Shown here: piece after piece, positions 34,466 through 45,394 of the stretch
Position numbering within the stretch: the first letter of the stretch is position 1
How the letters are laid out: the number at the start of each line of letters is the position of its first letter
The notes under the pieces: model-generated
What the model was told of the DNA's origin: nothing
What the model saw: only the letters and a program-made list of their open reading frames with translations
Databases searched by the model: none
Assembly: GCF_950295315.1 (NCBI RefSeq)
Contig: NC_080165.1
Span: 6,760,417 to 6,824,416 of the forward strand
Direction: 5' to 3'
Source: Erinaceus europaeus
Taxonomy: Eukaryota > Chordata > Mammalia > Eulipotyphla > Erinaceidae
Length of the DNA stretch: 64,000 nucleotides
Position numbers and translations under genes: made by a program

Positions 34466-34802
34466 AGTGCTAATCTTTTAAAGAGGAATGGAGCTTAACC
34501 CTAAATTTACTTGATTGACATAAAGAAGGATACAAGGCAATCAGGGGACCAACTTGACCTTGGTAAATAAATCTAGCACCATTACCAATCGTGTTCTCTC
34601 TAAGGTGCGAGACTTAAAAGGCCAGGACGCCTTAGTATCCAAGTGAAAAGCTAGTGACATGCCCAACTGATGCTAAAAACAAGGGCACTGAATTCTGCAC
34701 GATTTAATTATCCTTGGTGGGGCTGAGAAAGTTAGAAACCAATGTTTTTCTTCACCGTTAGTTGACTCCTTTCCTTGTTCTCACTTCTGACTGTAATTCC
34801 AG

Positions 34803-34911
34803 CCTGAAACTGATTCTCGAATCAATGGTGTCTCGCCCTGGGCTTCACCTCAGCAGTCTGCACTGAGTTACTCACTGGACCCGGACCCTGGACCACAGTT
34901 TCACCCAACAG
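34803..34911 (+). CDS. UTRN: UTRN exon equivalent to dystrophin exon 76
   Basis: A 109-nt exon encoding [20 protein letters not shown] and [16 protein letters not shown], with one base left over for the next codon. It forms the flexible Pro/Ser-rich stretch after the coiled coils, the least conserved part of the C-terminus. The acceptor is GTAATTCCAG and the donor GTCAGT. An antisense solo LTR begins 38 bp past the donor (34950), the closest transposon to any exon here. Confidence 0.95.
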
Positions 34912-34949
34912 GTCAGTGTCTTCCCCCAGGCTCTGCTTATGGCTTTGCC

Positions 34950-35366
34950 TGCCGGGATAGCCTGAGGGTGCTTCTTCCCGAGCAAGTGCTCTCTGGTTTG
35001 GAGAGAACTTGACTTGAGCCAACCTAGGCTGCTGCATGGGAGAGGGATCAGGAACTCGTGCCGAGCTAGTGTCGCAGGAGACAGACTCTGGAACTCTCGG
35101 AGCCAGAAAGCAATCCCAAGTCTCTTTACTTCAGAAGAGTAGCTGTATTTATACTCACCAAGTAGGGTGGAAACAGGATGTGAGGTAGAGAGGGTGGAGC
35201 GAAAAGAGACTGGTGGAAATCAGGGTGTACTAGGAGGGGGGGCAGAGCAAAAAGACATCATGAACCAGTGGGGATTAAACCAATGCCCTGTAGGCATGAC
35301 GGTGCTTAGTTAAGCAGGATTAGAGACAGAGGCTTTAAGGGGGGGGGGCTGGCATACTACCCAACA
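34950..35366 (-). mobile_element. Solo LTR, class II ERV family, 38 bp from an exon
   Basis: 417 bp, TGCCGGG to CCCAACA, flanked by a perfect 6-bp duplication TTTGCC (34944-34949 and 35367-35372). Antisense to UTRN. It differs from the proviral LTRs in several blocks, for example AAAAAGACATCATGAACCAG, which it shares with the LTR at 2606, so it belongs to an older subfamily. Confidence 0.92.
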
Positions 35367-35869
35367 TTTGCCAATTTTTTTTTGTTTCTTTTCCACTTTA
35401 AATCACATCCATATATAAGAGGGCCTTAGGCATAAAGGAGTTTTGTACTCTCTTTGCTTTTAACTAAGTACAAAACCATTTAAATACAGATATAGCCTAT
35501 GTTTAAGTATAATGAGATTGTGCTGTGTAGCGGTGGATTGGATCTTGGTGAAAGATGCAAAAAAAAAAAAAACGCTTTGTTTTGCTTTCAGATGTGCAAG
35601 AATCTATTTTTTTAATTTCTTTTGCTTGAGACTTATTCTTGGGGCCAGGAGGGAGCTCACCAGGTGGAATACCTGGTCCACGCAAACCTGGGTCTGGCCA
35701 CCCAGCATTCCCTGGGAGTATCCTGGGCAGCCCAGTGGGTGCTTCCTGAACAGTACATATGTGCTGTGGAGTCTCTCCTTTTCTCTGTGTTGTTTTTCTG
35801 AAGTTCAAGTAATACAGGTGAAAATTTCAGCTGGGACATGGAATTTGTGCATGCACAAACCTCTGGCCC

Positions 35870-36058
35870 AGAGAGAGAGGGAGAGGGAGAAGGAAGGGGA
35901 GAGGGAAAGGGAGAAGTAAGGGGAGAGGGAGAAGGAGAAAGAAAGGGAGAGGGAGAGGGAGAAGGGGAAAGGGAGGAGAGAGGGTGAAGGAAGGGGAGAG
36001 GGAGAAGGAAGGAGAGAGGGAGAGGGAGAGGGGGAAAGAGAGAGGGGAAAGAGTGAAT
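35870..36058 (+). repeat. Polypurine (GAGAGGGAGAAGGA)n tract
   Basis: About 190 bp of pure A/G with irregular 6-14-bp periodicity, a sheared relative of the pyrimidine tract at 31554 on the opposite strand. Confidence 0.95.
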
Positions 36059-36554
36059 GGAAATCATTCTTTTAAAGTAAAATTTCTATCTTTACAATTT
36101 TTATTTGCTATCTTTGGAATATGATTCTAAAGAACATTATACCAAAGATGATTCTCTTGGTGAACTCTGGCAACTCAATATTCCCTTTCCTCCACTCAGC
36201 ATCTGCAGAATTGCCATCACTCAGACCATGTCTGAGGCCAAAGGCTCAGACTGTCACCAGTCACTGATAATAAGGGGGACCTGCTTCTGTTCCCAGGAAG
36301 GACTCGCCACTGGGCATTAGGAGTAACATTTTATTATTGATAAAGTTCTAAAAGTCTACTTACTAAGGACAAAAACATTAAACATGTTAATTTGTCTTTT
36401 TCTGTATTAATCAGAAAGAAATTTAAAACATTAACATAATTTTCATTTGATTTAAATAAGAATTATCTTACTTTTGATGAGAGAATAAAAACCATCAAAA
36501 ACGTTATCTTACTTCTCTGCCTCTAGTATTGTTTTTTTCCAAAATGAAAGAAGA

Positions 36555-36612
36555 AAGAAAGAAAAGGAAGGAAGGAAGGAAGGAAGGAAGGAAGGAAGGA
36601 AGGAAGGAAGGA
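36555..36612 (+). repeat. (GGAA)n microsatellite
   Basis: AAGGAAGGAAGGAAGGAAGG run of about 14 units. Confidence 0.95.
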
Positions 36613-36659
36613 AAAACAAATTGGTAGGATATGTGTCTCACAGAAAAATAAAAACTTTG

Positions 36660-37590
36660 GGCATGGCAGCGCTGCGCCTGTTAAGCATACCTTATCTTAG
36701 ACAAGGACGCAAGTTCAAACCCCCACTCTCCAGCTGCAGGGGGAAGCTTCGTAAGCAGTAAAGCAGGCCTCCAGGTATCTCTCTCTTTCTCCTTGTCTAC
36801 CTCTCCCTTCCCTTGCTGGCACTCACGTGGGTGGCCTCGCAACAGAGTGAGCCACTGGTTTCCCGTGCTAGCTCGAGGGACGACACAAACAGAAGGAACA
36901 CCAGGGGAAAATTCAGCTACCAACAATCCACTTTATTAAGCAAAAGGGCAGGGTGTAAATAGCAGAGTGGAACAAAGAACACTTTTCACATATGCCAATG
37001 ATGATGGGTTTCCAAAAGGTCAGTACCCTCATAGTGGAGGATCTAAGGAATGATGAGAATTGATAAGGGTGGAGGAGAGTTCAGGGTGATTAGTTACTAT
37101 GGGACAAGAGTGCTAATCATACCAGCAGGGTGAAGTAAACAGAGAAATGCAGAATATTGATGCAAGGAGTAGTGATCAAAGAACCAGGAAATAGTGTATG
37201 GGCCTTACTATTATGCTTCTGCCAAGGCAAGGTGATGGAGTATAGTTTGTATGTGATCAAAGATGGTGAACTTACAGTGAACTTTAAGTGAAGTTTTAAG
37301 CAGGCAGCCATTTGGTTTGTAACAAGAGAATGAGTTAAATGTTAGAGGGTGCAGGCCTTTGTGAAGCCTGGGAGACTGACAAGAGGAAACTGAGTCAGGA
37401 AAGCTTTTCCCTCCATGCTCCATCCCTGAAAGGGAGAGGCTGACAGATGGGGTGTCTTTTCAGACCTCCATCTTTAGCATGGGAGTTCACCTATGCTCTG
37501 CCATGCTTTCACACTGTCCTATATCCCTTCTTAATTTCTTTTTGCCCTATCAAATAAAAGAAAAAAGAGATAAATCAATCAATAAATAAA
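36660..37590 (+). repeat. SINE-B interrupted by an LTR-like insertion
   Basis: The first half (36660-36810, head GGCAGCGCTGCGCCTGTTAA) and second half (37521-37590, CCCTTCTTAATTTCTTTTTG then AAATAAAAG) join into one SINE when the 0.7-kb insert is removed. Confidence 0.7.
36812..37520 (-). mobile_element. Probable solo LTR inside a SINE
   Basis: About 0.7 kb with AATAAAGTGG on the minus strand (complement at about 36928). It contains TTTGTGAAGCCTGGGAGACT followed by GACAAGAGG, which resembles 52845-52870 of the provirus. Exact ends and target duplication are not resolved. Confidence 0.5.
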
Positions 37591-37929
37591 TGGCCACTGG
37601 GAACAGTGGGTTCAGCGTGCTGGTACCAAGCCCCAGCAGTAACCCTGGTGGCAATAACTGAAAAAGAAAGCCAAGCCAAGCCAAGCCACGCTTATCCTGC
37701 AGGTCAGTGCCCTAGCTCACTTGCCATGTACCTGACCCAGATCTGAGTGCAGCTCCTACTACATTGAAGGAAGCGTAGGAACTGTGGTCTCGTTCACTAT
37801 CTCTGTATCTTTTATAAAAAGTTAAAGTGAAAAACAAAAGAATTCTGATAACCAAATGGAAATAAAACAACTACATTGTTTTTCACACCTGTGTTTTCCT
37901 CTTGCACCTGGGTTCTCTTTCTTTTTGTC

Positions 37930-38112
37930 TCAGATTTTTATGATCTTTATTTATTGGAGAGAGACGGCCAGAAGTTACGAGACTAGAGGGAGATAGAGGA
38001 GAGAGACAGAGAGACACATGCAGCACTGCTTCACCACTCGCAGAGCTTACCCCCTGCAGGTGGGGACTGGGGTCTCTCAACCAGGTGCGCCGCCACCTGC
38101 CCCCCCCCAGAT
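37930..38112 (-). repeat. SINE-B
   Basis: TTTATTTATTGGAGAGAGAC, CCCTGCAGGTGGGGACTGGG, GTGCGCCGCCACCTGCCCC. Confidence 0.8.
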
Positions 38113-38340
38113 TTTCTCTAAAGTATCGAGTGTATTTAATTTGAGTAGATTCCATTACTAATAAGTCAATACAAAACTAGTTCTGTGTTTTCTGTTAGAA
38201 TTGGAATTGTCAAAGAGAATGATTCGTTTGGGTAATTTTAGACCGAATATGATTCGTATCTTCTTCTGCAATTGAGTTTTGGTAGAATATGGACATTGAT
38301 TTCAGAACCTCAACTGTTCTTTTTATCTGGTGTCCCGCAG

Positions 38341-38430
38341 CAGAGGACTTGCTGGCCCCTCCACAGGACACCAGCACAGACCTCACAGAAGTGATGGACC
38401 AGATCAACAGCACTTTCCCACCTTGCTCTC
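38341..38430 (+). CDS. UTRN: UTRN exon equivalent to dystrophin exon 77
   Basis: A 90-nt exon encoding [20 protein letters not shown] then [27 protein letters not shown] is a utrophin hallmark. The acceptor reads CCCGCAGCAG, a tandem NAG acceptor. Use of the first AG (38340) gives Ala-Glu-Asp. Use of the second (38343) gives Glu-Asp, one residue shorter and still in frame. The donor is GTGAGT at 38431. The first AG is annotated because it follows the pyrimidine stretch. Confidence 0.95.
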
Positions 38431-38539
38431 GTGAGTATACCAGGCAGCCTCTGTGCTTTTCTCTCTGCGCCTCCTTTCCTGAGTGAGGACCTTTGTGCTA
38501 TGTAGTTAGATGATTTTATTTTATTATTATTTAAACTTT

Positions 38540-38745
38540 TTTATTATCTTATTTTATTTATTGAATAGAGATAGAAATTGAGAAGAAGGTGGAAATGGAG
38601 AGGGAGAGAGACAGGGATATGCCTACAGCCCTGCTTAATCACTTGTGAAGCTTTTCCCCTGCAGGTGGGGACCAGAGGTTTCAACCCGGGTCCTTGTGCA
38701 CTGTAACATTGGTGCTCAACCAGGTGTGCCACCACCCTACCTGTG
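38540..38745 (-). repeat. SINE-B
   Basis: TTTATTGAATAGAGATAGAA, CCCTGCAGGTGGGGACCAGA, GTGTGCCACCACCCTACC. Confidence 0.8.
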
Positions 38746-38775
38746 TAGTATGACGATTTTAAAAAGTTATATTAG

Positions 38776-39056
38776 AGGGAGTCGGGCGGTAGCGTAGTGG
38801 CTTAAGCGCAGGTGGTGCAAAGTGCAGGGACCGGCGGAAGGATCTCGGTTCGAGCCTCTGGCTCCCCACCTGCAGGGGAGTCACTTCACAGGCGGTGAAG
38901 CAGGTCTGCAGGTGTCTGTCTTTCTCTCCCCCTCTCTGTCTTCCCTTTTTCTCTCCATTTCTCTCTGTCCTATCCAACAACAACATCAATAATAACTACA
39001 ACAATAAAAAACAAGGGCAACAAAAGGGAATAAATAAATATATAAATAAATAAATC
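38776..39056 (+). repeat. SINE-A, full length
   Basis: GGGAGTCGGGCGGTAGCGTA head to AATAAATAAATATATAAATA tail; one of the least diverged copies. Confidence 0.92.
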
Positions 39057-39504
39057 CCAACATTCCCAGCACAGTAGAAGGAACTCATCCTCATCTTGCC
39101 CAGTCACAACTCCTGCCTCGTAAGAATCCTTGTAATAATAAAATTGGTTGTTTTATATAAAAAAGTAGTATTAGAATCAGGATTCAGTATCATTTGAAAA
39201 TAAATCAAATAGTCTGTGAACAACACGTGAAGAAACCATCACATCACTGAGTACAAGGGACATTGAAATCTGACTCTGAGGATTTTTTCTTTTTATGTCT
39301 ATACATGATAACGTGAAGGCAAACCAAGTCTAACCTTAGGAGGAGACGCCTCTCTTCCCTGTACTCAGTAGGAAGCTACATGCAGCGTTTGCAGCAGCTT
39401 GCCACACAGGCACACAAAGTATCGTCCTGCTAGGCCATCAGATGCAGAAAGAGAGTATCTCCAGTCTCTTCCTCATCCTTTACTTGTTGCTTCTTTAAAA
39501 AAAA

Positions 39505-39830
39505 AAATTTTTTAAATCTTTATTTACTAGATAGAGACAGCCAGAAATAGAGTGGGAAGGGGGGTGACAAAGAAGGAGACAGAGAGAGAGACACCTGCAG
39601 CCCTGCTTCACCACTCATGAAGCGTTCCCTTCTCTGTTTTCCCCTCCTCTCTCCACTTCTCTCTGTCCTATCCAACAATGAATGACATCAACAACAACAG
39701 TAATAACCACAACAAGGCCACAACAACAAGGGCAACAAAAGGGGGAGGGGAACAATGGCCTCCAGGAGCAGTGGATTCGTGGTACAGGCACTGAGCCCAG
39801 CAATAACCCTGGAGGCAAAAAAAAAAAAAA
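39505..39830. repeat. Fused SINE pair (B minus, then A plus)
   Basis: 39505-39625 is a minus SINE-B start. At 39626 it changes to a plus SINE-A body (CCCCTCCTCTCTCCACTTCT) with extended end CTCCAGGAGCAGTGGATTCG. Confidence 0.7.
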
Positions 39831-39847
39831 AAAGGATTGTTGCCTAG

Positions 39848-40062
39848 GGCCTGGACCTTGGTGCACCTGGTTAAACACATGTTGCAGTGCACAAGGAGCC
39901 TGGTCCAAGCCCGCAATGCCCGCCTGCTGAGGTGAAGCTAAGGCTGCAGTGAAGTAGTGAAGCTACAGGTCTCTCTCTCTCTTTCTCCTTCTCTATTTCC
40001 GGTCCCTTCTCAATTTCTGTCTACTCTATCAAATAAGTATATAGCTAAGCAAGCAAGCAAAA
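39848..40062 (+). repeat. SINE-B, diverged
   Basis: GCCTGGACCTTGGTGCACCT head, CCTGGTCCAAGCCCGCAATG box B, CTCTATCAAATAAGTATATA tail. Confidence 0.75.
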
Positions 40063-40354
40063 AAAAAAAAATGTAGAGAAAAGTGCTATGTGATTTCTTA
40101 TGTAATCTGTGATTTGAATTGCTTTTATTTTTGGCTCTTGTTCAGATGGAACATACATAAAATCATCATCTATGATGCTTTAAATTGTTATTAGTCAGAA
40201 TGTTACTAGCTATTATTAAATATGATTGATCCTGTATCATTTTTTTTTTCTGTTCTGTCATCACTGGAGTTTCACTGCTCCGGGCCAATTGTTTCAAATA
40301 GAAAGAGAGGGCTAGGGGCTAGGTGGTGGTGTACCAGGTGGAATGCAGACATTA

Positions 40355-40500
40355 CAGCGAGGGCTGGGAAGATAGCATAGTGGTCATGCAGATAATTTCC
40401 ATGCCTCCTGAGGCTCTGAGTTCCATGGCTCAGTCCCAAGAACCACCACAATCCAGAGCTGAGCAGTCTTCTGGTGAACAAACAACACACACACTCAGAT
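40355..40500 (+). repeat. SINE-C
   Basis: GGGCTGGGAAGATAGCATAG head, CCTCCTGAGGCTCTGAGTTC, GAGCTGAGCAGTCTTCTGGT. Confidence 0.7.
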
Positions 40501-40544
40501 AGAGAGAGGTAAAAGCAGAGAGACAGAGAAATAAAGAGAGACCT

Positions 40545-40880
40545 TGGGGGCCAGGGCAGTAGAGCAGCGAGTTCGGCGCACATGGTGCAAAGCTCAAGGA
40601 CCTAGTAAGGATCCTGGTTCGAACCCCAGCTCCCCACCTGCAGAGGGGTCGCCTCATAGGCGGTGAAGCAGGTCTGCAGGTGTCTCGTTCTCTCCCCCTC
40701 TCTGTCTCCCCTCCTCCCTCAATTTCTCTCTGTCCTATCCAACACCAATATCATCAGTGGAAAAAAACAACAATAACAACAACAACAAGGGCAACAAAAA
40801 CGGGGCAAAATGGCCTCCAGGAGCAGTGGATTTGTGATGCAGGCACCAAGCCCCAGCGATAACCCTGGAGGCAAAAAAGA
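40545..40880 (+). repeat. SINE-A, extended subtype, full length
   Basis: GGGGGCCAGGGCAGTAGAGC head, GGTTCGAACCCCAGCTCCCC, end CTCCAGGAGCAGTGGATTTG through ACCCTGGAGGCAAAAAAG. Confidence 0.88.
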
Positions 40881-41139
40881 AAGAAAGAGAGACATCACAG
40901 CACTGAAGATTCTAGTGCTGGCATATGGTGTGCCAGGGTTTCAAACCTGACTTATTCGTGTGACAAAGCAGGTGACCTCTCAGGTGAACAAGCTCTCTGA
41001 CCTCCAAGGGCATCTTTAATAAGATCCCACATAATAGTGAACCACTGCGTAGCACTGATCGCCTTGCCATCTGATTTTCTCCTCTCTTTTCTCTTCTTTC
41101 TCTCTTTCTTTCTCTCTTTCTTTTTAATTTTTTAAAATC

Positions 41140-41192
41140 TTTTTTTTTTACTTATTGGATAGAGACAGCCAGAAGTCAAGAAGGAACATGCT

Positions 41193-41226
<34 letters not shown>

Positions 41227-41347
41227 GGAGCGCTGCAACCCTGCTTCACCACTTGGACAGCTCCCCTGTAGGTGGGAACTAGAGGTTCAAACCCAGTCCT
41301 TGCACACAGTACTGTGCGCTCAACCAGGTGTACCACCACCCAGCCCC
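41140..41347 (-). repeat. SINE-B
   Basis: TTACTTATTGGATAGAGACA, CCCTGTAGGTGGGAACTAGA, GTGTACCACCACCCAGCCCC. Confidence 0.8.
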
Positions 41348-41470
41348 ACTTCCTTCCTCCCTTCCTCCCTCCCTTTCTTCCTTCCTCCCTTCTTCCTTCC
41401 TCCTTTCCACCCTCCCACCCTCCCATCCCTTCTTCCTTCCTCCCTTCCTTCCATCCATCCTTCCTTCACT
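41348..41470. repeat. (CTTC/CCTC)n pyrimidine tract
   Basis: CTTCCTTCCTCCCTTCCTCC-like repeat; the Pro/Ser ORFs across it are artefacts. Confidence 0.93.
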
Positions 41471-41589
41471 GCAGACCCCTTGCCAGGGGGGATCAGGGGC
41501 TCAAGCCAGCTTCTTCTCTCATATGTAAATATGTCCGCTTAACCAGCTGCACCACCGCCACCACCAGCCCCTGCCGGCTGTTTGATTCT

Positions 41590-42890
41590 GTGTTGTGAGG
41601 AGAGATTTCTGAGCTCCAGGACTTCTTAATGGGATGCAGAGCATTTGCTGTCAGAGCTTTAAGTCTGCTCACTCACAACATGTTTATAGTTCGTGCCGTT
41701 TTACGTGGCTGTGCATTACTAATACTGGATAACTTTGAAGAACTTGACTGTGTCACGTGTATACAGTGATGGATGCTGTATGCCAGAATACTTGGGATTT
41801 AGTTGCTGTTGTTTAGTCTCTGAAGTTCTGCAATTACCTTACGTTACTCTCCTTGGACTCTACAGTCTAGTTTTGCATTGACAATTTAAAAAGCTTCAAG
41901 ACAGCGGCCAGCTTTCCATAAATCCAAAAGCTTAATTGATTGATTTTTTTTATAGGCTTGTGACATCTTTTTAAAATGCTGTCTACATTTATCAAGGCCT
42001 TTAAAAATTGATTCACAGAGGAAATGAACAACTCATACAGACATAGTTCTCACTACTTGTTTCTGAATTGAATGAATGAATGAATGAGTGAATGATTTTC
42101 TTACTGATATGACTGAGTTGATTAAATTTCCCCAGGTAATATTCAGTTTCTGTAGGATTCATTTGTTTTGTTACCCCATTTAAGTTGCTCAGCTAGCCAA
42201 TATTTTCATAAACCTTCACATTCCCAAAGCTTACTATTTTTGGATAATTTTTCTAAGCAAATCAGATTGGCACTCTCCCAAGTGAAATCCCTTGAGCCCT
42301 GGGAACTAATGAGAACCTTAAAATTACTTATCACCAGCAAACAGTGAATTAATCTGCATGTTCATCTTGACTTTTGATCTTTTGTGGATTGAGAATTAGC
42401 GTGATCACGAGTGAATTCCCATTCTTGGCAATCTTGGAATTAAAATGAAATTGTATTCATAAATTCCAATTGTGTGAACTGACAGCTCTCAAGTCACTCT
42501 CCTTCTTTTACTGTGTTCTGTGCAACATAACATCTAGAATTCTCCTGTCTTGAATCAGTGCCCTAGTGGGTCCCAATAGCATCTTTAAATTGGGGCTCTT
42601 TAAAGTTTTGTTGTAATTATTTACATTAAGTTTCAGAGCAGAGAGACACACATTTCTGTCTCTCACAAGGCATTTAATTGTGTTGCCTGTTAACCACAAA
42701 CTTTCACTGCTACAACAATTTTAATATAAAACCTATGGTTTTTAACAGTAAGCTGAGCAATTTTTTTTTACAGACTTTTAACAATAAATACTTGATTTAA
42801 AAAAAAAAATCTGTGGACAGCTTTTTCACTGTGAATCGCCTGTGTTTATTAAGCTTAAGTGTGGTAGTCACTAAAAAATAAAGCCTGCTA
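41590..42890 (+). other. Repeat-poor intron stretch
   Basis: AT-rich sequence without recognisable transposons or genes; a (GAAT)n run sits near 42070-42092. Unusually long for this window, so possibly conserved intronic sequence. Confidence 0.5.
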
Positions 42891-42919
42891 AGATGTAGTG
42901 ATTTCCAGACTTTTGTTTC

Positions 42920-43188
42920 CTTTTTTTAATTTGCTTTTTTTCCCCTTTTTGTTGCCCTTGTTGTTGTTATTGATGTTGTCATTGTTGGATAGGACAGACA
43001 GAAATGGAGAGAGGAGGGGAAGACAGAGAGGGGGAGAGAAAGACAGACACTTGCAGACCTGCTTCACCGCCTGTGAAGCGACTCCCCTGCAGGTGGGGAG
43101 CCGGGGCCTCGAACTGGGATCCTTCCGCCGGTCCTTGCGCTTTGTGCCACATGCGGTTAACCCGCTGTGCTACCACCTGACCCTCTTT
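42920..43188 (-). repeat. SINE-A
   Basis: TTTTGTTGCCCTTGTTGTTG, GAAGCGACTCCCCTGCAGGT, GCTACCACCTGACCC. Confidence 0.88.
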
Positions 43189-43997
43189 TTTTTTTTCTTT
43201 TTTAATGCCTTTGTATGAATTGTTTAGGGAATACACTGTCTTGAATTTGGTAAAAAGCTATAGAGTTAAAAATGTTGACATATTGCAAAATGAATTTGTT
43301 TGGCTTGGGTTTGGTTATTTCTTGCTGTAAGGGGCAGAGAGGAAATTGTGAGCCAGAGGTGACAGAAACTAAAGTTTTCACTTCCCTTGTGACCTCTTGG
43401 CACAGTCTGTACTCAGCAGAATATACAGAGACTTACTCTCATCTGGTACATAAACTGAATGCATGATATATTTTATTATGTCATATTTACTATACTATAA
43501 AGTTACAGGGACTTTACCACTCTGAGCTGGAATTTTCAGAAAAAGAGAGACAGATGCAGAGAGAAAGGGTAAGATACCATAGCAACACACCTTTCTCCAG
43601 TGTAATGGGGTCAGACTTGAACCTGCTTCTGTACATGACAAATCGAGCATACTTCCAGGTGAGCGATCTTGCCAGCCTAGAAGAAGAATTGTTTTGGCAA
43701 AGCTTAGAATTCGATGAATGTGTTGACATGTACTTACCAGAGAAAGCCAGCATGTGTTTGGCAGATTCTGCTGTAGTTTTTGAATCTTAATCACTTGAGA
43801 GAAGAAACTAGGGAACTGGTTATTGTTAAAGCATCTAACCAAAACCAAAAAGAACAACCCATAGATACATATATATTTTGTAACTACCAGTAGCTTCCAT
43901 TTAGTAAGTGGGAGAGGCCTATTCTATTTTGCATGCCCACAACAAAGACCTGAACAACAGCCTCTCACCAATTGATTTCTTTTGTTTTCTCTTTCAG

Positions 43998-44020
43998 CAA
44001 ATCTCCCCAGCAGGCCACAG
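43998..44020 (+). CDS. UTRN: UTRN 23-nt microexon equivalent to dystrophin exon 78
   Basis: A microexon encoding PNLPSRPQ when joined to the single base left by the previous exon. The acceptor is TTTTCTCTTTCAG and the donor GTAAGAA. Dystrophin exon 78 is 32 nt and is developmentally alternatively spliced. Here 23 nt is not a multiple of three, so skipping would change the C-terminus. It lies between large introns of 5.6 and 4.5 kb. Confidence 0.93.
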
Positions 44021-45394
44021 GTAAGAATTTATGGATTGATTGACTCAGTGTTGATGACCAGAACCCAGAGTATGCAAACTAGCTGCCTTTGATTTTAGAG
44101 TATTAGTGCTACCTTGTTCCCATGTAAATAAGTAAATTTGTTTAACATCTTACTACTGTATTGTCTGTTGGTCTAGACAGGGGGAGAGAACCTTTATCAC
44201 CCCCCAAACACAGGATCTAGAATAGAAATCCTGGGAACTAAGAGAGGAAGAACAGAAGGGATTAATTGAGTAGAAAACAACTGAAGATGGGGGTTATGTT
44301 TAACCATATAGCTTTTAGAGCAAACTTCACAAAGAGGATACGGGGGTCAGGTTTTATGCTGAGTAGACTCAGGGCAACATAATAGTTGATATATATCAAT
44401 TGTGAATGGCAATGAGCATGCAGGCGACTGATTGGTAGAGGTATTCTACTGAAGAGTGTCCACTGACCAGCTGTGCCCAGTTGCAGGTCTGGAGTCCTTA
44501 CTAGTAGGGGAGCTTGGTCTAATCCAAGGGCAAGAGTTGGTACACTGTCCACACTTTGCTTCTTGCACCCTAGAGAGTCGGCCTGAGTTTTGACAAGAAG
44601 GGAATGATGCATTTTTATTATTTCGTTACATTTCCTAAGCCAGATCTTTCAGATACCAAGGAACCAAATACTTGCAAACACTGGATACTGTCTGCTCTAG
44701 AAACTTTCTGACAGCATCACATTGAACCAACCCTACAGAGACAGAACTGACCACTGTTCTATTGCTAGAAATCAACTTAAGATAGCTGTCATAGAACACT
44801 GAGGTGAAATGACAGAGCTGTATTTGGTACTTTGAAAGGAGGAAAGGTTGATTTTTTTTTTTTTCACTTACAATGTGCTGAAAACTGTTGACAGCTTTTC
44901 AGTATTCTACTTCCTGGGTACTCGCATCTAGTCGTGAAACAGGGCAATGCTGTAGATGGGCTCTGTGAACATTTTCTTCCATGGACTAGTTTACTAAGAT
45001 TTCTAAAACAGTGACCCTTCTGATTGTGTTGGTATCTTATTGGTAAGGTGTCGGGGGAGTGGGTGGAATCTTAATGAGAAGTAAAGCCAGCTGTCCCTTA
45101 GGCCACTGGAGGGAAGTCAGGGGGATCTGAAAGTGGTTGGTGGATGGAGTGTGGAAGTGCTTGAGAGAACAGCATGACACCAGAGAGCGAGAAATGCTAG
45201 TGTGATTGCTCTTTCCGTCATGAGAGTTGGAGGCTGGGACTTCAACAGAGAATGAGGAGTTTATGTTGCAGATGTGAGGAGAGAGAGAGAGAGAGAGAAA
45301 CCATCTCTGCTTGGAAGTCAGGAGAACAGGTAGTTAGAGTAGCCTTAGACACCTATGAGCAAGTTTAATGTGAGCTAGATGAATTAACTCGTGA

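Larger units (their letters stand above)
31448..34802 (+). other. UTRN intron 75/76
   Basis: Mostly repeats. 32525-32735, 32930-33250, 33440-33930 and 34465-34802 show nothing recognisable. Confidence 0.65.

Noticed and set aside
43495..43857. 120-residue minus ORF and 78-residue plus ORF in intron 78
   Set aside because: Overlap a degenerate SINE-like patch (CCAGTGTAATGGGGTCAGAC); no codon pattern or splice context.
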